From the NCBI RefSeq assembly GCF_949628215.1, contig NC_134311.1, forward strand, positions 14,012,582-14,076,581: a DNA stretch of 64,000 bases, read 5' to 3'. Below the pieces are notes generated by a model. That model saw only the letters and a program-made list of their open reading frames with translations. It searched no databases and had not been told where the DNA came from. Each line of letters starts with the position of its first letter. Position 1 is the first letter of the stretch. This document shows, in pieces, positions 1 through 10,830 of this stretch. Source of the stretch: Phalacrocorax aristotelis (taxonomy: Eukaryota; Chordata; Aves; Suliformes; Phalacrocoracidae). The position numbers were made by a program, and so were the translations under genes.

Positions 1-15
1 ATGAGTCATACTTAC

Positions 16-3000
16 TTCATAGGATTGTTTTCTGGCAGATAGTATATCAAGTCTCTCATGGTCATTTTAGAACGATCTGGTGGAGAACGTCCTTCAATTA
101 CTGGAGGCCTGTGTTTCAACTGTTTCCATATAAGAATTAAAAAAAACACAAACCCTTAAATTCACCCTGATAGTACTTTATATTTCACAAATGAATATTT
201 TTCTTTGGTTATGGACTCACCATTCAGGGACTTTTGTTGTTCCCCTGCCCCAAACAACTGAAAGAAGTTTATCATAAAAGTATCCCTTTGTCAGAGAGGT
301 TGCAACAGACCCTTAAGTGACTTACCCTCTCAGAGAAATTCAATACTTGGCACATAGTAAAAGTGAAAAGTTATTCAGAATTACAGAACCTGGTCAATGA
401 TTAAGTTGAAAAGATATGAGAAACTCCAAATCCCAAGATTCTTACAGCACACTTCCCCACTGTACTACCAACTGTGAAACTTTTTAAGTTGGAATGCAGA
501 CGATTACACAATAGCAGATCTTGTCAAAAAGGCTTATGGGTCTAATCAAATGAAAAGATATTCAATTTCTTGTGACATCTGTATTACAAGGGAACCCAGT
601 GCTACTACTGCTTATAAACAGACTAAACACATACAGAGCTATGAGATACCACAGACTATTAGCAGCAAGCAGCTGACAATCACCAGAAAACAGTACTGCA
701 AAAAGATAATGTATGTTAGATGAATCACATGTCTTTGCCCTTCACAGAGCAGCACTGCTCAACATAGAGGCCTACCATCCGCTCTTTCTTAAGCTCTTCC
801 TTAAGCATTTCTCTTAACTTCCGAGCTTTGAGGATCCTTTCACGGTCAGAACATATTCGCTTCTCTTTTATGGGAACAGGTTTTGTAAGTAGCTTCTCTT
901 CTGGTGTTCCTGATCTTTCCTGTGTTGGTCTCTCCTTGAGTGGGGAGGGTACATTCTTCTGCAAGGTATCATCATTTTTTTGAGCAGCTACACCTACAGT
1001 TTGCTCTTTGTTCACCGGTTTTTTTAGTGGGGAAAACTGTGGCACTTGTGGCACAGGCGTCTTCTTTTCAGGCAGCATGGGAGACTTTAAGGAGCTTTCA
1101 ACATTACTCTCTTCTGATGGAGAGGAATCCTTCTGAAGTGAAGCACTGCTATCAGGAGCCTGTGATGCTCGCCTTTGTGGTTTTGATGCAGCACACTGAG
1201 CAGATGAAGGCCCAGCTCTGGGTTTGACAAGATTGGGCATGGTGGAGATCCGTTTTCTTCTCTGAGGAGGCATCTCTGCAGGCTTACTAGCTTCTCCAGC
1301 ATCATTTGAGCTATCAGCCTTGTCATCGCTGGAAAATTTAAGAGAGTATTCTGAAATACTTCGCAGTGACACAAGATTTGTAACTCTTACTTTCAATATA
1401 TGGTTACGTGCCAATTGGTATAAACACAGCTCCACAGAAAAAAACAGTAACATACAAGAAGCCATACTAGAACCAACCTGTAGCTGGTACTTCCTCATAA
1501 ACTAATCCACTATAAGAACTGATAAATTATTTTCTAATATTAATTAATATTTATGTTATTGTTACAAGCTAGTTGACTAATCGTTGTGGTATAACCCTAG
1601 CTACCAACTAAGGACCACACAGCCACTCACTCATACCCCCACCCCAATAGGATGGGAGAGAGAATCAGAAAGGCAAAAGTAAGAAAACTTGTGGGTTGAG
1701 ATAAGAACCATTTAAATAATAGTAATACTAACAACAATAAAAACAATAATAATGGAAGACGGGGCGGGGGGAGGGAGTGAGGCAACAGCTCACAGCTCAC
1801 CACGCACGGATTGACAAGCCACCAGTCCCCGAGCTGAGATCACTGTCCCATGTCCCCTCCAGCCAACTCCCCCCAGTTTATATGCTGAGGATGACGCCAT
1901 ATGGTACAGAATATCCCTTTGGCCAGTTTGGGTCAGCTGCCTTGGCTGTGCCTCCTCCCCTTCCAGCTTCTTGTGCACCCAGCAGAGTATGGGAGGCTGG
2001 AAAAGTCCTCAACTACTGTAAGCACTACTTAGCAACAATTAAACCATTAGTGTGTTATCAACATTACTCTCACCCTAAATCTAGAACACAGCACTGTATC
2101 AGCTACTAGGGGTGAAAATTAACTCTACCCCAGACAAAACTGGGACAAATGTTAAACTCACATGTACCTTCCTGTAAGGGACCAGAGACTTGTCTCAACA
2201 TTGTCGGCAGAATGGCTTGACTACCAAGGCTTCACCACGACAGCAACTGAGGAAGTTCTACCCAGCAGGAACATATATATCTGTATCTTGTTGTCTCGGA
2301 GCACATAGGCCCAGTCCTCTGCACATGCGCCTGGCCCCAGGGTCACCTTACAACATATGGGAGGGGGGCTAGGACCCCCTGGAACCCTCTGGAACCGTCA
2401 AGCACCCTCTAGTGACGATACTGCGCATGCGCCCCTCTGCCAAGTGGGAGATGTGGCCATGCAAACCGGCTCATTGACTACGCAGCGGGACAATGCTATA
2501 AAAGGCGGAACCAGCAGAGACCAGTTGGAACGTTCCCCCACCGGACTGAAGAGACACCGGACTGAAGAGACACCGGACTGACGGGATGCCGCAGATCCGT
2601 AGTGGTAATTATTGTAACTCTCTCCCTTTCTCTTTTTCCTTTTTTTCCCCTCTTTCTCTCCTTTTCTCTTGCGTACTTGTTGGCGGCCAAATAAAGTGAC
2701 TTGGCACTTGACTCCATTTTGAGTCTTAATTCTGTTCCCGAGAATACAACAAACCTGGTCACGATAACACATCCAATTGAACATCACTCAGAAGTTAACC
2801 CAGCCACCCCTTGCCACCCAGAATTATCTGAGGTTGGTTAGAAAGCAAGGGGGCTCAACTTCTGCCAAACTGTGCAACCCAACAGTGGATCGTGACACTT
2901 CCCCACCCCTCACTTTTTAGGAAGGCTCTCTACTTTCAGGTGACAATACCGAACTTCATAATATAATAACACTTTATATAAAATAACCCACATATCATAG

Positions 3001-6000
3001 GTGACATATTAAAAATGTTTTAATAAAGCTATATTTAAGTGGAGGAAGAGGTCCCCATGGCTCAACCATGACCTCCTGGGTCTACTCAAATCCAAAAGGG
3101 AAGCATACGAGGCATGGAGAAGTGGACGATTATTCGCCGAGAGCTACAAGGGCATTGCCAGAGTGCGCAGAGATGCAGTTAGAAAAGCAAAAGCCCAACT
3201 CGAATTGAAACTGCCTGTAGACATGAAACATAACAAGAAAGGATTCTTCAGGTATGTCAAGCACAAGCAGAAACAGAAGGAAAAAATAGGCCCACTGCTA
3301 AATGGAAAAGGAGAGTTAATCACCAATGATGCTGAAAAGGCAGAGGTCCTCAACACTTTCTTCACCTCTGTCTTTACCAACACTGTTGGGTCCCAGGCTT
3401 TGGGAATGAAATTCCCGATTGATCCAAACACCAACCCACCATCAATGAAGGAAGAGTTAGTACATGAATTACTACAGGAGCTTGACCCCTACAAATCAAT
3501 GGGCCCTGAGGCCATCCACCCAAGGGTGTTGACAGAGCTGGCTGATGTCCTTGTGAGGTCACTCTCCATGATCTTTGAGAAGTCATGGAGAATGGGGGAT
3601 GTCCCAGAGGACTGGAGGAAGGCAAATGTTACCCCTATCTACAAGAAAGGCTCGAGGGAGGATCCGGGTAATTACTTGCACATCAGACTTACTTCAGTCC
3701 CTGGGAAAGTTATGGAACAAATCCTCCTGGGGACCATCACAAGTCAAATGAAGCACGTGATTGGGAAAAGCCAACATGGCTTCACTAAAGGCAGATCATG
3801 CTTGACTAACCTGGTGGCCTTCTATGACACAGTGACTTGCCTGGTTGACATGGGGCGGGCAGTGGACATTGTCTACCTGGACTTCTCCAAGGCCTTTAAT
3901 ACGGTCCCCCACAGTCTCCTCCTGGGGAAATTAACGCATTATGGCCTAGACAAGTGGTCTGTGCAGTGGGTGGGGAACTGGCTGACAGGCCACACCCAGA
4001 GGGTGGTGGTAAATAGCTCTTTCTCAAACTGGCAACCTGTCACAAGTGGGGCCCCCCAGGGATCCATACTGGGCCCAGTGTTATTCAATACCTTCATAAG
4101 CGATCTGGATAATGGGATCAAGTGTAGCCTGATGAAGTTTGCTGATGACACCGAGTTGAGCGGGGAAGTAGACACTCCAGAAGGGAGAGCTGCTCTGCAG
4201 GGAGAGCTGGATAGGCTGGAGGAGTGGGCCAGCAAGAACCTTATGAAGTTCAACAAGGACAAGTGTAAGGTCATGCACGTGGCAAAATATAATCCGGGAG
4301 TGCAGCACAGGCTGGGATCCACCTGGCTGGAGAGCAGCGCTGTGGGAAGGGACCTGGGGGTGCTGGTGGACAGAAAGCTCAACATGAGCTAACAGTGTGC
4401 TGCTGCGGCTGAGAAGGCCAACAGGATGCTGGGTTGCATCAAAAAGGGCATCACCAGCAGAGAGAAAGAAGTCATTATCCCGCTCTACTCAGTGCTTGTC
4501 AGGCCACACCTGGAGTACTGTGTACAGTTCTGGTCCCCGCTATACAAAAAGGATGTGGACAGGCTGGAAGGGGTCCAGAGAAGGGCCACCAAGATGATCA
4601 GAGGACTGGGAAGGCTGACATGTGAGGATAGGCTGGGAGAGCTGGGTTTGTTCAGCCTTGAGAAAAGGAGGCTCAGAGGGGATCTCCTCACCATGTACCA
4701 GTACTTAAGGGGCAGCTACAAAGAAGATGGAGGCTCCCTTTTTACAAGGAGTCCCATGGAGAGGACAAGGGGGAACAGACACAAGTTGCTCTTGGGGAGA
4801 TTCCGATTGGACACCAGAGGGAAATTTTTCACAGTGAGGACAGTCACCATTGGAATAATCTCCCCAGGGAAGTGGTTGACTCGGCCACGTTGGACACCTT
4901 CAAGAGTTGTCTGGACAGGGTGCTGGGCCCTCTTGTCTAGACTGTGCTCTTCCTGGAAAGGCTGGAGTAGATGATCCCTGAGGTGCTTTCCAACCTGTGA
5001 TTCTGTGAATTCTTACACTTCCTGAAAATACTACATAATACAGTTTGGACATAAAGTGCTGAGCCATAGCTTTTAATTCTAGATTGTGATGTAGATTATG
5101 GATGTAATAATTCTATTCCTAGAAAGGTTAGCATAGATGATCCCTGTGGTCCTTTCCAACCTGTGATTCTGTGATATGCATCAAGTATTTTTATTATTTT
5201 TCTTACAAACAATCCGAACACTCCTCTTACACGTTTGCAAGTAGATGATACTTAAACTGTGAATTGAAAAAAAACCCTCAGCAGCAAAACTGGCTGCTGT
5301 TATTCTACTGCTCACACTTAACACATCAAAAGTAGCCTTCTAGAGGCAACAACTTTTAGCTTCCCTGAAAAGCCGTCTATTTAAATATTTTTTCCATCCC
5401 TTACACAGAAATAATTATCAAAATACAAGCAAAATTGCCAACCATTATGATCTTCCTAAATATGCTGACTCCTCCAGTGTTTGGTTCCTTGGCTGTTGCT
5501 CACAGTAAGATTGCAGCAGAATTACAACTGAGTCATAAACAGTTTTTTTAATTTTGCATTGGAACTATGCCTTGTTTCTGTACATAAGGACAACCACACC
5601 CATGGTTTACTTAAGCATCTTCAAAAACAGTCAAAAGCAAATGCCTTTGAAGGACTATAAGAAAAGCACAAACATACAGTGAAACTTTTCCAAATCCTCT
5701 CTAACTACTCCCTGTGACTCAGGCAAATGCTGCAGATTACATTTTTGTATTTAACAGCCCCAGCAGACTTTTCTGAATCAATTTGTCCCACTCTGTGAGT
5801 TCATATACATTCTTAGCACAGAGAAAGTCCCTCAGCAAGGAGTTCAGCAGCCTTACTACATGGTGACTGTGTGTTTTGAATGATATCCTTCAAAGTTCCA
5901 TTCAACATCCTCTGGGATTTGTACAGAAAGTGGAAAGTAATTCCTCGTTCATCTTCTCCATCCCACCTGTGTTTTGTGGAGTTTTTAATTAGAGTGACAC

Positions 6001-8420
6001 ACCAGATTTTGGAACAGTTAAATACAATTTCACAGAAACTGTGTTTAAAAAAAAAAACCAAAACCAAAACAACTTATGCTCAGAGAATTTTCACCTTCCT
6101 GGTAATCAGCAAAACCCACCCATTTAGAAAACAAAAGAAAGGAAAGTAACTGACACTATAGATACAGGTTTGAGCAGCTATGAAGGAATGCCTTAGGTTG
6201 GAAGAATAAATATGCAAGATATTTTCACATTTGTCTTTACTGTGGTTCTTGCAGACCACACAAACACATTGTGCTGTATGTCACCAATTTCCACACTCAG
6301 GAAATTAAATTCTGTGACTTCCCTCAAATCCATCCTTCCTGAATCTTCAGAGACACCCAGGCGGCCAATCTTTAAAATCCATCATCTAGAGAGACAGCTC
6401 TCCAAGAAGCTAATACTGCCTAGACTGCAATAAATCCCTAGGCCTGCTCTCTCCTGTTTGGTTGCTATATGCCTTCAAAAGCGACCAAAAACTTTTAAAA
6501 ACCAGCTATTCAGAGGAATTTAGGGTGATCAAATAGGGGCAAGAAGGGAGCAGCTGTCACCTGTGCCTTTTCTATTTGTTCCCAGGACTAAAAGTCCCCC
6601 TGAGAGTCTCCCAGCAGTTTTATGTTGGATACTACCTTCTCCCTCCAGCTGAGCTGTGGAACCCACCACAGCACTCCAGCGGTGCACACCTAGCTCAGCA
6701 GTCTCTTCTAATATCATTTTCCAAACCTCTGCTTCTCCAAAAAAGCTCTTTCCTAGCCACATCCCACACATTTCACTGCAGTGGCAAACTGAAGAGGTTT
6801 GTATGCTAGTCTGCAACTAGTCTAATACCTGAATTTCTAATCACAGGAAAGAGAAGACTGTAAGAAGACCTCATATGATGTTGTAAAGGGCAAGTTTCAG
6901 CTAAAAGAATAGAGTTATTCATGCAAGATGCAAACCCAACTAATTAAATAAAGCGAGAAGGTTGTTCTGAAGAGCAATTATCAGACTGGGGAAATGTCCT
7001 GAAGAACTGGCTTGTACTGCTTTTGGCTGGGATAGAGTTAATTTTATTCACAGCAGCTCATATGGTGCTATGCTTCAGATTTGTGACCAAAACAGTGTAT
7101 GCAGCATGCCAATGTCTTAGCTCTTGCTAAGCAGCGCTTACACAGAGTCAAAGCCTTTTCTGCTCCTCACCCCACCTGCGAATGGGCTGGGTCTGGGCAA
7201 GAAGCTGGGAGGGGACTCAGCCAGGACAGCTTACCCCAACTCACCAGAGATATCTCATACCACCTGGTGTCATGCTCAGCAGTAAAAGCTGGGGGAAGAA
7301 AGACAGACAGAGTTACAGCATTTGCCTTCCCAAGTAACCACTATATGCATGAAGCCCTGCTTTCCTGGAGATGGCTGAACACCTGCCTGCCGATGGGAAG
7401 TGGTGAATGAATTTGTGATTTTGCCTTGCTTGCATGCACAGCTTTTGCTTTACCTATCAAACTGTCTTTATCTCAAACCATGAGTTTCTGCCCTTTTGCC
7501 CTTCTCATTCCCTGCCCATCCCACCAGATGGGGTATGGGAGAGGGCAAGGAAGCAGATGTGTGGGGATTAGCAGCCAGCCAGGGTTAACCCACAACAGAG
7601 GGGTTCTGAAGGGAGGTCCTAAGTCCTAAGGCCAACCTTCCCATGCATTTCCATTCCAGTAAAAAGCACCTGAAAATTAAATAAGCAAAAAGGAAAAAAG
7701 CCAGAAAATTCTCCCTCGATAATGCATGAAGAAGCAAATACAAAACAGGTAGTGCTGTAAGAATGCAAAATCAAAGTCATTCAGTTACAGATTGCACAGG
7801 ATTTTTGCTGTATGCAGCAAATTGAAGCTCCCTGCTGCTGCAGTGCCAGAACAACCAAGTATCGGACCAGGCTAGGCCCCTCCTTTGCAGTCTTAACTTA
7901 TATATTATTTCAAGCACCTGCAGCACAACCACAGTGAGGAAATAAAGGTTTTGCTTAGGTTGCACATGCGTCAAACACCCAGAAATCATTATCCGATCAT
8001 CACGTACACAACCGTCGCTAGGCACCGACTGGAGGGCAATGCAGCACGCCTATTTCGGGAGGCCTTCAAGAGGTGACTCCAAACCACAGCAGGGACAGGC
8101 GGGAGGTGACAGTCTGTGACAACCCTTGCTGGGGAGCCCGCCACTGCTGCGTTCCCTCCAGGGGCTTCTGAAAGGCGGCGGGGGCGGGCCCCCCCACCTC
8201 CCCTGGCCCGGCCCGGCCCCCCGACCCCGGGCTACCGCGGGACTCACCTCTCGACCGGCCCCGCGGCCGGCGGGGGCTCGGCCGCCGCTCCCGCCGCAGC
8301 CTCTGCCCTGGCAGCTGCCGGGGAGCCCGACCCGTGAGACTCCGGCTCCGCCGCGCCACCGGCACCCCTGCCCGCGGGTCGCACGTTGGGCCGCACGTTG
8401 AGGCGGGACCGGCGGAACAT
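16..8420 (-). CDS. BDP1: BDP1, TFIIIB subunit B'' - N-terminal three coding exons (gene continues off the left edge)
   Basis: BDP1 is the SANT-domain subunit of TFIIIB, which recruits RNA polymerase III to tRNA, 5S and U6 promoters in the nucleus. Exons read on the minus strand: 8248-8420 (start [15 protein letters not shown], as in the human N-terminus), 776-1328 and 16-119. Splice sites are GTGAGT, CCAG/GTAGG and CAG/GTAAGT, and the phases agree: 173 + 553 nt make exactly 242 codons, and exon 3 adds 34 codons plus 2 nt. Recognisable segments are [23 protein letters not shown] and, at about residues 255-273, [21 protein letters not shown], which is nearly invariant in vertebrate BDP1. The SANT domain lies in exons beyond the window. 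As I recall the human protein, this N-terminal segment is some 75 residues longer here, mostly low-complexity Ser/Pro/Lys. Intron 1 (1329-8247) is full of repeats. An in-frame ATG 14 codons upstream lacks family support. Confidence 0.93.
120..775 (-). other. BDP1 intron 2
   Basis: AT-rich sequence between BDP1 coding exons 3 and 2. I see no repeat family or coding similarity in it. Confidence 0.8.
1582..2146 (-). mobile_element. Solo LTR, avian ERVL-like family (BDP1 intron 1)
   Basis: The same layout as the other minus-oriented LTRs here: a GTTGTGG-type end on the plus strand, a 'gggagagagaatcagaaaggc' type block, a purine-rich centre, and a terminus whose complement resembles TGTCxxxTTT...GAGTTAATTTTC. 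No internal retroviral sequence adjoins it, so it is a solo LTR fossil. I found no convincing target-site duplication, so the ends are approximate, and it looks old. Confidence 0.65.
2173..2769 (+). mobile_element. Solo LTR of a second, different retroviral family (plus orientation)
   Basis: A compact pol II-like unit: a TATA box in gctataaaaggcgg (about 2489), then a CACCGGACTGAAGAGA unit repeated about three times (2538-2582), then a pyrimidine tract and a poly(A) signal (aataaag near 2690) followed by a GT/T-rich stretch, which is the U3-R-U5 plan of an LTR. The candidate ends TGTAAGG and GATAACA are flanked by CTTCC and CATCC, an imperfect 5-bp repeat. No gag, pol or env follows, so this is a solo LTR fossil. 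It adjoins the ERVL-like LTR at 1582-2146. Boundaries are uncertain. Confidence 0.6.
3041..5010 (+). mobile_element. CR1 LINE, 5'-truncated ORF2 (reverse transcriptase) copy
   Basis: CR1 is the dominant avian non-LTR retrotransposon. The copy starts inside ORF2: [19 protein letters not shown] and [11 protein letters not shown] are typical of the segment between endonuclease and reverse transcriptase. The RT domain is long and mostly open (3163-4392), with [32 protein letters not shown] and the catalytic FADD (about 4138-4149). An in-frame TAA at 4390 follows KLNMS where CR1 normally reads on (usually SxQCALAA), after which [19 protein letters not shown] continues to the C-terminus. The 3' end has the CR1 hairpin and ATTCTGTG octamer. 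The endonuclease is missing, so it cannot move itself. It is very similar to the minus-strand copy at 35066-36432. Confidence 0.93.
5011..5107 (+). repeat. Non-CR1 segment shared with 34973-35065 (possible 3' transduction)
   Basis: About 95 bp directly after the CR1 3' octamer (from 'ttacacttcctgaaaatac' to 'gattatggatg') recur, by eye essentially identical, in reverse complement beside the CR1 at 35066-36432. The sequence is not part of any CR1 that I know. Confidence 0.75.
5108..5176 (+). mobile_element. Second short CR1 3' tail
   Basis: Contains 'tagatgatccctgtggtc' and 'ctttccaacctgtgattctg', the same terminal CR1 sequence as 4948-5010, ending in the octamer GATTCTGTGAT. It is a second CR1 3' end only about 100 bp after the first. 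Confidence 0.8.
5177..7017 (-). other. BDP1 intron 1, no recognised element
   Basis: AT-rich single-copy-looking intron DNA. Open frames are short, lie on both strands and lack recognisable similarity. Confidence 0.6.
7018..7597 (+). mobile_element. Solo LTR, avian ERVL-like family (plus orientation)
   Basis: Begins TGCTTTTGGCTGGGATAGAG and ends GGTTAACCCACAACA. Its central block (cacagagtcaaagcctttt, ctgctcctcaccccacc, caagaagctgggag) matches the LTR at 39328-39909. No internal sequence remains. I found no target-site duplication, so it is an old solo fossil in BDP1 intron 1. Confidence 0.75.
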
Positions 8421-8620
8421 GGCGGCGTCCGCGGCCCCCGGTAACGAACTCAGTTGCCTCACGGCATGTCACCCACCTCCAGCGCCCGGCGCGCCCCGCT
8501 ACGTCATCAGCGTGCGGCGGACAGAGGCGGGGCGAGAGGTGGGAGGGTGGCAGAGCCTGCGGGGGAAACGCGGCAGCGGGGAGCGGATGCGGTGTGGGAG
8601 CTGCCTTCGGTACCGCAGCT
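8100..8620. promoter_or_regulatory. CpG-rich promoter and first exon region of BDP1
   Basis: Very GC- and CpG-rich, spanning BDP1 exon 1 and its upstream side. An ATF/CRE-like TACGTCATCA lies at about 8500, some 80 bp upstream of the BDP1 start codon, with GC boxes nearby. No TATA box is evident. Transcription runs leftward. Confidence 0.7.
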
Positions 8621-8689
8621 TTGTCCGAAACTCAGGGGCCTCGTCAGCAGCTTTCCAGGCGTTAGTTTTTCACACGATGATCGATTTTC

Positions 8690-9840
8690 ATAGAATCGTA
8701 GGATGCCCTGAGTCGGAAGGGACCCACAAGGATCATCGAGTACAACTCCTGTCCCTGCACAGGACAACCGCAAATTCACACCATATGTCTGAGGGCCTTG
8801 TCCAAGTGCTTCTTGAATAGCGTCAGGCTTCGTGCCATGACTGCCACCCTGGGGAGCCTGTTCCAGTGCTCCACCACCCTCTGGGGGAAGAACCCTTTCC
8901 TAATACCCAACCTAAACCTCCCCCGGCACACCTTCCAGCCATTCCCTCGCGTCCTGTCACTGGTCCCCAGAGAGAAGAGATCAGCGCCTGCCCCTCCTCC
9001 TCCCCTTGTGAGGAAGCTGCAGACTGCCATGAGGGCTGCCCTCAGCCTCCTCCAGGCTGAACAAACCAAGTGACTTCGGCCACTCCTCGTATGGTTTCTC
9101 CTCTAAACCCTCACCAAATTCGTGGCCTCCTCTGGACACTCTCCAGTAGCTTTATATCCTTAATGTACCGTGGCACCCAAAACTGCCCACAGCACTGGAG
9201 GTGAGGCCGCACCAGCGCAGAGCAGAGCGGGACAATCCCCTCCCTCGCCCAGCGGCAATGCAGGGCTTGATGCACCCCAGGGCACAGTTGGCCCTCTTGG
9301 CTGCCAGGGCACGCTGTTGGCTCATGTTCAACTTGCCGTTGACCAGAGCCCCCGGGTCCCTCTCTGCAGAGCTGCTCTCCGGCCTCTCGCTCCCCAGTCT
9401 GTATGTACAGCCAGGGTTGCCCTTGTTAAACTTCATAGGGTTGGTGATTGCCCAGCTCTCCAGTCTGTCCAGATCCCTCTGCAGGGCCCTTCTGCTCTCG
9501 AGAGTGTCAACAGCTCCTCCCAGCTTTGTGTCCTCAGCAAACTTTCTTAGTATTCTTTCCAGTCCTGCATCCAAGTCATTAACAAAGTGATTAAAGACTA
9601 CTGCCCCCAAGATGGATCCCTGCAGAGCCCCACTAGTGACTGGCCACCAGCCAGATGTAACCCCATTTACTATGACTCTTTGAGCCTGACCCATCAGCCA
9701 GTTGCTCACCCCCTGCATTACGTGTTTATCCAGCTGTGTGCTGGACATTTTGTCCAGGAGGATATTGTGAGAGACAGTATTGAAAGATTTACTGAAATCC
9801 AAAAAGATCACATTGACTGGCTTCCCTTGGTCAACTACGT
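8690..9840 (-). mobile_element. CR1 LINE fragment between the BDP1 and SERF1 promoters
   Basis: On the minus strand the 3' end begins at 8690 (catagaatcgtaggatg, the complement of the CR1 terminus). ORF2 similarity runs up to about 9835: IFLDFSKSFNTVSHNILLDK, VTSGALQGSILGAVVF, a degraded FAEDTKL active site (FADD expected), LMKF-like PMKFNKGN and [16 protein letters not shown]. It is truncated at the 5' end inside RT and decayed, clearly older than the copies at 3 kb and 35 kb. It separates two divergent promoters. Confidence 0.9.
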
Positions 9841-10149
9841 GGGTTTTTTAACTAACAAGGGAAGTCCTTGTGGTTGGGAAGGGGTTTTCCTCAGGGGTGG
9901 CTTGCACAGCACTAAAACTAAAGAGGCGTCAGGTGAGGAACACCCGTTTTTGGTCCAGGCACACAGGGCTCAGGTGAGCAGTGAGCGCCCCACAAAAGCA
10001 GTATTGTAAGCGGTTCGGGCTTTTGCAACTCCCCTTGGCAGGGTCTGTAGCGGTTTGTTTTCCCACTTGGCTGTTGGCCAAAAGCCACTTACTCGCACAC
10101 CGGGGTGCTTTGAAAATTATTACTTTCTTCCAATCCTATAAACAGTTGC

Positions 10150-10830
10150 TGGGGTAAGCTCCCGCGCCCGGGCAGGGTTCAGCTAGCGAGTGGCTTTGCC
10201 GCCGTCACCCGCTCCGACGCCGAGCCCCGCCGCACGTCACCCGAGGGGAGCTCGCTTCGCCCCCAGCACCCGCCGCCGGGCGGAGAGGGGCGGCCACGCA
10301 CCCCCGCCCGCCGCGGGGTAGGAGGGAGGGGAGGAGAGAGGGAGGGGAGGAGGCGCCCCTCCGTGGCCGCCGACCACGCCCTCCCAGTCGCGCGGCGGTG
10401 GCGCACAGCCTGCTAATTGGGCGACGCCTTCAGGCGGTGTGCCGCGCGCCGCAGTGACGTACGGGGGGCGGGCAAGGGGGGGGGGTGTGGGGAGCGGTGA
10501 CGTTTTATAAGGGACGCCAGGGGCCAGCGGGGTGGAGGAAGGTTGTGGAAGGTCCTGGCGGGCCTGAGTCTGGCGGGCGGCGGCCGGCGCGTCCGACGAT
10601 GACCCGTGAGTACCGGCGAGCAGTCCGGGGGCGGGGGTCGGGGCTTCGGTCCTTCCCGGCTTGGCGTGCCAGTGACGAAGTCCCATGGGGAGCGGGTGCG
10701 CGGCTGGGGCTGAGGCTCCGCGCCTCCTGCCGCCGTCCTGCGCTCGAAGCAAAACCGCCCTCGCCCTGTCCCCTGGCGCGGCTGTGCTGGGGGAGGGAGG
10801 AGGAAGAATGACGGTGGTCTGCTGGAACAA
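10150..10830. promoter_or_regulatory. CpG-rich promoter of SERF1
   Basis: GC-rich block around SERF1 exon 1. Upstream of the ATG at 10599 are two TGACGT (CRE/ATF-type) sites, about 10456 and 10497, and a TATA-like TTTATAAG at about 10504, some 95 bp before the start codon. A G-run lies near 10475-10485. Confidence 0.7.

Noticed and set aside
1087-1374. 95-codon minus-strand frame overlapping BDP1 exon 2
   Set aside because: A shadow of the correct BDP1 frame.
2538-2582. Direct repeats that might suggest a CRISPR-like array
   Set aside because: Three tandem copies without spacers, inside an LTR, in a vertebrate genome.
8050-8472. Long frames on both strands around BDP1 exon 1
   Set aside because: Arg/Pro/Gly-rich translations of a CpG island. 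Only the frame with [12 protein letters not shown] has family support.
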